In this document: positions 57,653-64,000 of the stretch, piece after piece
Numbering within the stretch: position 1 is the stretch's first letter
Layout: every line of letters starts with the position of its first letter
The notes under the pieces: generated by a model
What the model saw: the letters and a program-made list of their open reading frames with translations, nothing else
Told to the model about the DNA's origin: nothing
The model's database searches: none
Program-made: the position numbers and the translations under genes
Assembly (NCBI GenBank): GCA_016711125.1
Contig: JADJTQ010000003.1
Span: 620,001 to 684,000, forward strand
Direction of reading: 5' to 3'
Origin: Saprospiraceae bacterium
GTDB taxonomy: Bacteria > Bacteroidota > Bacteroidia > Chitinophagales > Saprospiraceae
DNA length: 64,000 bases

Positions 57653-60600
57653 TTAAACCTTAACATGTTTGCGATCAGATCCTGATTTTTTGACCACCGT
57701 CTCTCTCCAGAAGGCTTGCAGGACCGGTACGACAAACATGGTCATGAGTTGGATGGTCATTCCACCAAATGTGGGTATCGCCATCGGCACCATGATGTCA
57801 GCCCCTTTTCCGGTTGAAGTGAGTACCGGAAGCAGCGCAATTATTGCTACTGCTGCAGTCATCATCGCCGGCCGTACTCGTTTTTTTCCGGCGATTAATA
57901 CGGCTTCCCTTACCTCGGCAACCGTATTTGGTTTTCGCTCTTCAAATACCTGATGGATATAAGTACCCATAATAACTCCATCATCGGTCGCGATGCCAAA
58001 CAGGGCAATAAAACCAACCCATACGGCTACGCTAAGATTGATCGGATGAAGCTGAAATAATTCACGCATACTGACATCTGCCAGTGAAAAATTAAGGAAC
58101 CAATCCTGCCCATATAGCCATAGCATAATGAAACCTCCCGCAAAAGCGACAAAAACCCCGGAAAAATGGATGGATGAGGCGATGATGGTCTTGAACTGAA
58201 AGAACAACAGAAGAAATATGGTGATGAGACTGATGGGTATCACCAGTGATAGGCGCTTCATAGCGCGCAGTTGGTTTTCATAATTACCCGAAAACTTAAA
58301 ACTGACTCCCGGTGATACGGTCAGACTTCCATTATCAATTCTGTCCTGTATGAAGCGCTGGGCTTCTTCCACTACGTCTACTTCCGCATATCCTTCCTTG
58401 CGATCAAATAATACATACCCGGTAAGAAAAGTATCTTCACTTTTGATCATTTGGGGGCCACGGACATATTCGATCTTCACCAATTCACCCAATGGAATCT
58501 GGGCACCAACCGGTGTGGAGACTAACATTTTTTTAATACTCTCAGGGTTATCACGCAACTCTCTCGGATAGCGCACACGCACAGGAAATCGCTCTCTGCC
58601 TTCTACGGTGGTGGTCACATTCATTCCTCCGATGGCTGATTCGATAAAAAGTTGCACGTCTTCAATATTTAAGCCATACCGGGCTGCCGCAATCCGGTCT
58701 ATATTCAGGTGCAAGTAGGGTTTACCTACAATACGATCGGCAAAAGCTGCTTCCCCTTTTACGGAAGGCACTTCTTTTAAAATGCTTTCCAATGCCAGCC
58801 CAAAACTTTCAATAATCTGGAGATCAGGACCATATACCTTGATTCCCATGGGTGCCCTCATGCCCGTTTGCAACATGATAAGACGCGTTTCGATTGGCTG
58901 GAGTTTGGGCGCTGAGGTGACGCCCGGTATTTTAGTCACCCGGACTATTTCGTCCCAAATATCATCGGGACTTTTAATCCCTGGTCGCCAATTGCGAAAG
59001 AATTGTCCATGGCGATCCACAATGAGATCGGAAAATACTACCCCCTGCAGCAGCGCTTCTTCGTTAGTGAGCGTATCGCCCGAAAAAAGAATGAAGCGAT
59101 CCTGATCATCGGTCTTAAAAGTCTCCCTTTTACCTTTTTCATTGATTAAGAATTCTGACTTGTAATTAATGATGTTTTCAAACATGGAAATAGGAGCGGG
59201 GTCCAGGGCGGTTTCGGCCCTTCCCGCTTTGCCCACGGCTAGTTCAACTTCCGGTATGTTGCTGAGTAACATATCAAGCTGGGCCACGATTCGTTGGTTC
59301 TCTTCAACTCCCGAATGTGGCATGGAGGTTGGCATTAAGAGAAAGCTTCCTTCATCGAGTGAGGGCATAAATTCTTTCCCCATGCCAGGGAATTTATGCA
59401 ACATAAAGCTCCATAACCTGGTCTGCCGAATATTGTATCCGGTCTGATCAACACCTCGTGCAACAAAACCTGCCGTTTTATTCCAGCCGAGCCAGATGAC
59501 AATGCCAAAGAGGATGGTGAATAAGGGAATCAGCAAAAATTTTCCCTTGTTCTCGAGACACCATTTTAGAACGGGCTCATAAAAATGAACGATTGTCATC
59601 AATGCTCCTAAAATGACCCCCAGCAGGACTACAACAAATATATAATTGACAAATAAGCTGTTATGATGGCCTAATGGTAGCCATTCTTCGGTTAGGAAAT
59701 ACGAAGCCGCCAAAACCACAACGGCGATGTTCAGATAATTGGACATTGGCTTCCAATGGTCAGGCCATCGGGGTTCTAGTAGATTATTTATTCCAATCAC
59801 AACCAGTAAAAGTGGAAACCAGGTGGCGTAATAGATCGCAAACAAAATTCCTGCAGCAACCAATGCCAGATTCCAAATATTGCGCACTCGATTTTATTGA
59901 AATTGAGCGATAAAACGAGATGAGCCAAGGCCGGCAGTACGACGATACCGAGTATGAATGATGCTCCTAACGCAAAGGTTTTAGTAAAGGCAAGTGGTCT
60001 GAAAAGTTTGCCTTCGGCGGCTTCCATAGCAAAAACAGGCAGAAAACTGACGACCGTGGTAGCAAGTGCTGTAGTAATCGCCGATGATACTTCGACGGTG
60101 GCTTCGTAGATCACTTCAAGCAGACGTGCTCCCCGGACATGTTCATTTTCCGGCAGTTCTAAATGCCGGATGATATTTTCCACGAAGACAATCCCTACGT
60201 CCACCATCACTCCGATGGCGATTGCAATACCTGACAGAGCAACGATATTGGCATCGACCCCGGCATAGCGCATGATGATAAAGGTCATCAACACAGCAAG
60301 CGGCAGCATACTCGAAATAAGCAGCGATGCCCTCAAATTCAAAACCAGGATGATCACAACAATGATGCTGATAATGATTTCATGGGTTAACGCCCGCTCC
60401 AGAGTGCCCAGGGTCTCATATATCAGCTGGGTTCGGTCATAAAAGGGCACGATGGTCAATTGGCTTACAGTCCCATCGGCCAGGGTCTTCTTGGGCAGGC
60501 CCGGAGCAATTTCGCGGATTCGTTCCTTGATGCCATTGATCACAGCAAGCGGATTAGATCCGTATCGGGCTACTACAACCCCTCCAGCTACTTCCGCACC

Positions 60601-61485
60601 TTCTTTGTCGAGTATACCACGGCGTGTAGCGGGGCCCAGAGTCACGGTCCCAATGTCTTTGATCCTGATAGGCACATTGTCATTCACCGCTACTACCGCC
60701 AGCTCCAGATCCTCAATTGTTTTAATGTAGCCGAGACCTCTGACGAGGTATTCGGCCTTATTGATTTCAATGGTTTGAGCTCCGGCATCCCGGTTTGCTT
60801 TTTTGACTGCGGTCATGACATCCATCAGCATGATGTCATATGCTTTCATGGCATCAGGATTGACATCAACCTGGTATTCTTTGATTTGACCTCCGATAGA
60901 GGCAACTTCAGAAACCCCTTCGACTGCATTCAGCGAATATTTTACGTAAAAATCCTGGACAGTACGGATTTCGTAAAGATCCCAGCCACCAGTAACCTTA
61001 CCTTTAGGATCACGGCCCTCAAGCGTATACCAGTATACCTGCCCCAGAGCTGTTGCGTCAGGACCTAATGCCGGCTGCACCCCATCGGGGAGCAACCCAG
61101 CCGGTAGCGAATTCAGCTTTTCAAGGATTCTCGAACGAGACCAGTAAAACTCGGTGTCTTCATCAAAAATCACATAGATACTGGCAAACCCAAACATGGA
61201 AGTACTACGCACCGAACTTACTCCCGGGATGCCCAATAGAAAGGTGGTAAGGGGATAAGTGATCTGATCTTCTACATCCTGAGGTGAGCGACCCATCCAA
61301 TCGGCAAAAACGATCTGCTGATTTTCACCCAGATCGGGGATGGCATCAACTGGTACGGGATCGGATGGAAGAAAGGTTTTCCAACCAAAGGGTGCTGTTG
61401 AAATACCCCAACCAATAAACATGGCCAGGATGAGTAAGGTCACAAATTTGTTAACCAGGAAAAAGCGAATGAGATTGCGGAGCAT
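57653..61485 (-). CDS. CusA/CzcA-type heavy-metal RND transporter, one frameshift
   Basis: The inner-membrane pump of the CusCBA system. Signatures are DAIPDLGENQQIVFADWMGR, SRSRILEKLNSLPAGLLPDG, IAIGVMVDVGIVFVEN (proton-relay Asp in helix 4) and ARYGLNIEDVQLFIESAIGG, with the second-half helices later. A one-base shift near 59890 breaks the chain between LVLSLNFNK and NIWNLALVAAGILFAIYYAT. An extra segment (about 59300-59900) with several membrane helices makes it about 1277 residues, against about 1045 in E. coli; the extension is common in this phylum. The frame is otherwise open over 3.8 kb. Confidence 0.93.
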
Positions 61486-61585
61486 AAAGCATCATCTTTT
61501 CTGTTTGAAATACAGGAAATAGTCAATCGTCTTCGATCAATCGGAATGAGATGGATCTAAGAGAATGCGATAACAGAAAGAAATG

Positions 61586-62041
61586 CTATAAAAGGAAGGA
61601 CTGCTTTAAGACAATTTGATCCTTGGTGATCAAGGGTGGTTCATAAAAAACGAATCCATATATGCTATTTGTCCAGTTTGGAGCATACCAGGTGAAGATT
61701 GACACCGGTACTGCCAATGTAGGTAGATGATTTTGGAAGGAAAAGTCTGCTTCGTGTGCTTTTTGACCTTGATCCAGCTGAAAATGAAGCGTTTTGTTAC
61801 TACAGCAGTCTTTTTTCGCAAGATCAGAACCTTTCGGTTTCGCAGCCATTTTTTGGTGATGCGGACAAGTCACCTTTGCCTTGTCAACCGAGTGACAACT
61901 CTTTGCTTTACCCATTAAACTGTAGGACTTTAATTGACCCTGACAGTAATGCATATCAATCGAAAAGCCCACCGATGTCAAAAACATCAATGCACTTAGA
62001 CCAAGTGCCGTAATATGCCTTATGTAATTCAAAAAGAACAT
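61586..62041 (-). CDS. HYC_CC_PP-family small Cys/His protein, copy 2
   Basis: The start was placed at MFFLNYIRHITALGLSALMF, opening a membrane/signal segment; an upstream ATG at 62110 is possible. The signature is DMHYCQGQLKSYSLMGKAKS followed by C, with CPHHQKM and KKDCC later. The C-terminal part is Trp/Tyr/Pro-containing (SIFTWYAPNWTNSIYGFVFY). The family is linked to metal genes and its function is unknown. It lies about 100 bp downstream of nothing coding and 100 bp upstream of CusA, so it heads the Cus operon. It resembles the protein at 46133-46591. Confidence 0.78.
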   Translation of the reverse strand: MFFLNYIRHITALGLSALMFLTSVGFSIDMHYCQGQLKSYSLMGKAKSCHSVDKAKVTCPHHQKMAAKPKGSDLAKKDCCSNKTLHFQLDQGQKAHEADFSFQNHLPTLAVPVSIFTWYAPNWTNSIYGFVFYEPPLITKDQIVLKQSFLL

Positions 62042-62160
62042 GTATAAGCAAAGAATTGCTGCAAAGATACGGGTTATGGGAAAGAGATTCTTATAAAATT
62101 TTGTTTCCATCTTATAAAATGCTGCAAGAATGAGTTTAGTGAAGGATTTAGGAACACTAA

Positions 62161-62727
62161 TTACAAAGTATCAAGTGATTTCCTGTTCTGATATTGTAAT
62201 TTTTTAAATTCCGAAGGCGACATCCCGGTAACCTTCTTAAATTGAGCAGATAGGTGTGCAGTACTACTATAGTGCATGCGGAATGCTATCTCAGACAAGG
62301 TTAATTCATTGTAGGTCAATAGTTCTTTTACTTTTTCCGTTTTTTGGGAGAGTACAAATTTCTCAATAGTTCGACCTTCGACCGATGAAAAAAGCCTGCT
62401 TAAATAGGGGTAGTCATAGTGAAGTTTTTCCGAAAGGACCGTCGAAAGATTTTGCAATGCCGACTCTTCTCGATAGTGGATTTCGCTGATGATGATTGAT
62501 TTGATTTGATTGATGAGTTGGGTGTTTCGATCATCCAGGAGATCCAGACCAATTTCTGTGAGCCGACCTCCCAATACCTTTTTTTCATTTGATGTCAACT
62601 CATTGGTAAGTAGGATATGACCCAGACCTATTTCCAGGGCCGTTAATTCCAAATCGGTTAGTATAACTTGCACTGACTGAATGCATCGCGGACAAACCAT
62701 ATTTTTAATAAAATATTTTTGCTGCAT
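62161..62727 (-). CDS. AraC-family regulator with N-terminal CxxC (HMA-like) segment
   Basis: A 188-residue protein. Residues 1-75 start MQQKYFIKNMVCPRCIQSVQ, an HMA-like CxxC (Cys12, Cys15) and small alpha/beta fold with no other HMA hallmarks. Residues about 90-185 are two AraC helix-turn-helices (LHYDYPYLSRLFSSVEGRTI, then LTLSEIAFRMHYSSTAHLSA, ending GMSPSEFKKLQ). It is a good candidate for a Cu/Ag-responsive activator of the efflux operon downstream (gap of 120 bp). Such CxxC-AraC proteins are seen beside copper genes in this phylum; the metal specificity is inferred. Confidence 0.8.
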   Translation of the reverse strand: MQQKYFIKNMVCPRCIQSVQVILTDLELTALEIGLGHILLTNELTSNEKKVLGGRLTEIGLDLLDDRNTQLINQIKSIIISEIHYREESALQNLSTVLSEKLHYDYPYLSRLFSSVEGRTIEKFVLSQKTEKVKELLTYNELTLSEIAFRMHYSSTAHLSAQFKKVTGMSPSEFKKLQYQNRKSLDTL

Positions 62728-63410
62728 AACCTCTGGATTTTTTCACAAAATCAAATATTTTCTTTTCCGGGAACTACTAGGATTAAACGAAATTTAGATT
62801 ATTTGGTTCTCATTTCGTTGGCGATCTATTTTATCGTCTTTATGCCTAAATAGGTAGTGTTACAAAGAATACCATATCTCATTAGGTTGCTGTAATAACC
62901 AATGGTATTTTATGGATGCTCCGACTGCCCCGAACTGATTTTAGGTCAACATCAAAGAATCCATATTTCAGGATGCAGGGGGTAACTGCGAGTTTGCTCC
63001 TGGATCTCCAATTACATAAGGAGGGTTGATGATCATCACCACATCAGGCATGTATTCCAATGTAAAATCTGGAGTGACAATTTTCTGATCCTAAAGAACC
63101 TATGGTGTTCATTGGAGACATCAGGCTGTGTCATGAGCTGACATTAGATGTTTGGATTATTTAGTTATTTGGGTTTGGATCATGGAGTTCTCTTGTTTCC
63201 TCAAATGTTTGATCTGAACCGTATCCAGAACCAATTATTATACTAATAGTGGCTCATATCCGGTATTTTACCTCAACTTTCGGAAGTTAGTATTGTCTTA
63301 AATTGGATAAAAAAGCCGAGATACGGAGCTCTATGTCGGATCTAAGTGTCAATATTATTGTTAACTCCACAGGGAAATAGATTTTGAGATCAAACTTTGA
63401 AATCAATCGC
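62728..63410. other. divergent gap with two short protein-like stretches
   Basis: Near 63095-63118 the minus strand reads MNTIGSLGSENC, like the start of the antitoxin at 330 (MNTIGSFEAK). Just downstream another frame reads LEYMPDVVMIINPPYVIGDP. Neither has a full gene around it. The region also holds the upstream DNA of the AraC-type and pyruvate-kinase-like genes. Confidence 0.4.
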
Positions 63411-64000
63411 ATGAAAATAGAGAACATCGAAAAGGAATTAGAGAAGATCCATCAGGACCTCCTGGATATTGAACCGCTCGCCAGAAAACTAAGTGAGCCA
63501 GTACATCGGGATTACTCGCTGAGTGCTTTGAACTTAGTGAGGTATATATCGCTTCGCAATTACGATCTACGATACCTCCATGATAGCCTTTCAGAACTAG
63601 GTATCTCAGCTCTGCGTAGCTCAGAGGCCTATGTATGGAGAAATGTCACCGATGCTTTAAAGCTGGTAAAGCTCATAAGGGGTGAGTCATGGAGTGCTAA
63701 TAGTGAGATTGCTTCAATTGGATATAAAAAGAGTAAAAAATTAATCAGGAAACATTCCAATCATTTATTTAACGCAAGAGACCAGAAGCATCGCACCGAG
63801 ATCATGGTGACAATGCCAGCTGAAGCCGCTGAAGATCGGAACCTGGTGGCCGCTCTGATCACGGAAGGAATGGAAATCGCGAGGATAAACCTAAGCCATG
63901 GTGACCTGGATGAATGGACGAGGACGGTCACTAATATAAAACTAGCTAGCAGGGCCTTGAAAAAGCCTTGTAAAATATACATGGATCTTGCCGGTCCAAA
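63411..64000 (+). CDS. pyruvate-kinase-like protein, 5' part, runs off the window
   Basis: An open frame from the ATG at 63411 with no stop before 64000 (196 codons). The first about 120 residues form an unusual helical extension (ENIEKELEKIHQDLLDIEPL, AYVWRNVTDALKLVKLI). Pyruvate-kinase barrel motifs follow: RTEIMVTMPAEAAEDRNLVA, EGMEIARINLSHGD and CKIYMDLAGPK, with the family's Arg-Ile-Asn-x-Ser-His and substrate-binding Lys/Asp-Leu-Ala-Gly-Pro-Lys. Standard PykA/PykF lack such an extension, so this is the longer pyruvate-kinase-like class. Function cannot be confirmed without the rest. Confidence 0.75.
   Translation, partial: MKIENIEKELEKIHQDLLDIEPLARKLSEPVHRDYSLSALNLVRYISLRNYDLRYLHDSLSELGISALRSSEAYVWRNVTDALKLVKLIRGESWSANSEIASIGYKKSKKLIRKHSNHLFNARDQKHRTEIMVTMPAEAAEDRNLVAALITEGMEIARINLSHGDLDEWTRTVTNIKLASRALKKPCKIYMDLAGP

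Noticed and set aside
60460..61068. A 202-codon plus-strand frame inside CusA
   Set aside because: It lies wholly opposite a well-conserved RND transporter, and its residues match no family.
62990..63060. Minus-strand PDVVMIINPPY, resembling the NPPY motif of DNA methyltransferases
   Set aside because: No AdoMet-binding motif or long frame surrounds it, so a single tetrapeptide is not enough.

Overview
The window looks like a chromosomal segment from a Bacteroidota bacterium, probably of the Saprospiria/Lewinella type; the phylum is well supported and the lower rank is a guess. The signs are a SusC/SusD pair, FISUMP-domain proteins, peptidase S74 (tail-fibre chaperone) surface proteins, a type IX secretion C-terminal tail on a multicopper oxidase, many lipoproteins, and DUF2911, DUF3347 and HYC_CC_PP proteins.

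Layout. 1-0.6 kb: end of a Phd/VapC-like toxin-antitoxin pair. 0.6-9.2 kb: exported surface proteins (VCBS-repeat lipoprotein, two FISUMP proteins, three S74 proteins of which two are a tandem duplication, one unknown secreted protein) and a short LuxR-type regulator. 9.4-11.5 kb: housekeeping-type genes (Sua5/TsaC-type tRNA modification, NTF2-like, GNAT). 11.8-37.9 kb: a carbohydrate/sugar-acid region with Gfo/Idh/MocA oxidoreductase, SIS-domain protein, AraD1/GguC-like hydrolase, ThuA-like protein, three enolase-superfamily genes (one decayed), SusC/SusD, sulfatase, oligogalacturonate-lyase-like propeller, malate synthase, and VCBS and dockerin-like proteins. 38-62.7 kb: a copper/silver-type metal-resistance island, all on the minus strand except the IS66 genes. 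It holds CusA, CusB and CusC, a CopA P1B-ATPase, two multicopper oxidases (one fused to an outer-membrane barrel), CopZ-like, DUF3347, DUF2911, DUF305, CHRD and HYC_CC_PP proteins, two methionine-rich lipoproteins, tiny membrane peptides, and an AraC regulator with an N-terminal CxxC. 63.4-64 kb: start of a pyruvate-kinase-like gene.

How the genes work together (inference). The sugar region would import and dismantle acidic or sulfated glycans at the cell surface, then handle sugar acids and lactones in the periplasm and cytoplasm. In the metal region CopA would export Cu(I) from the cytoplasm, CusCBA would move periplasmic metal outside, and the oxidases and Met/His-rich proteins would oxidise or sequester what remains.

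Major caveat. About fifteen otherwise well-conserved genes, including the normally essential sua5, are interrupted by single-base indels, often in short homopolymers. Residual consensus error in the assembly is the simplest explanation. I report such genes as single reconstructed spans. Genuine decay is more likely for the enolase remnant at 17.8-18.3 kb and for several metal-gene fragments at 39-43 kb. A complete IS66-family element (40304-42651, with 8-bp target duplication) sits inside a tiny membrane-peptide gene. I found no rRNA or tRNA genes and no CRISPR array.
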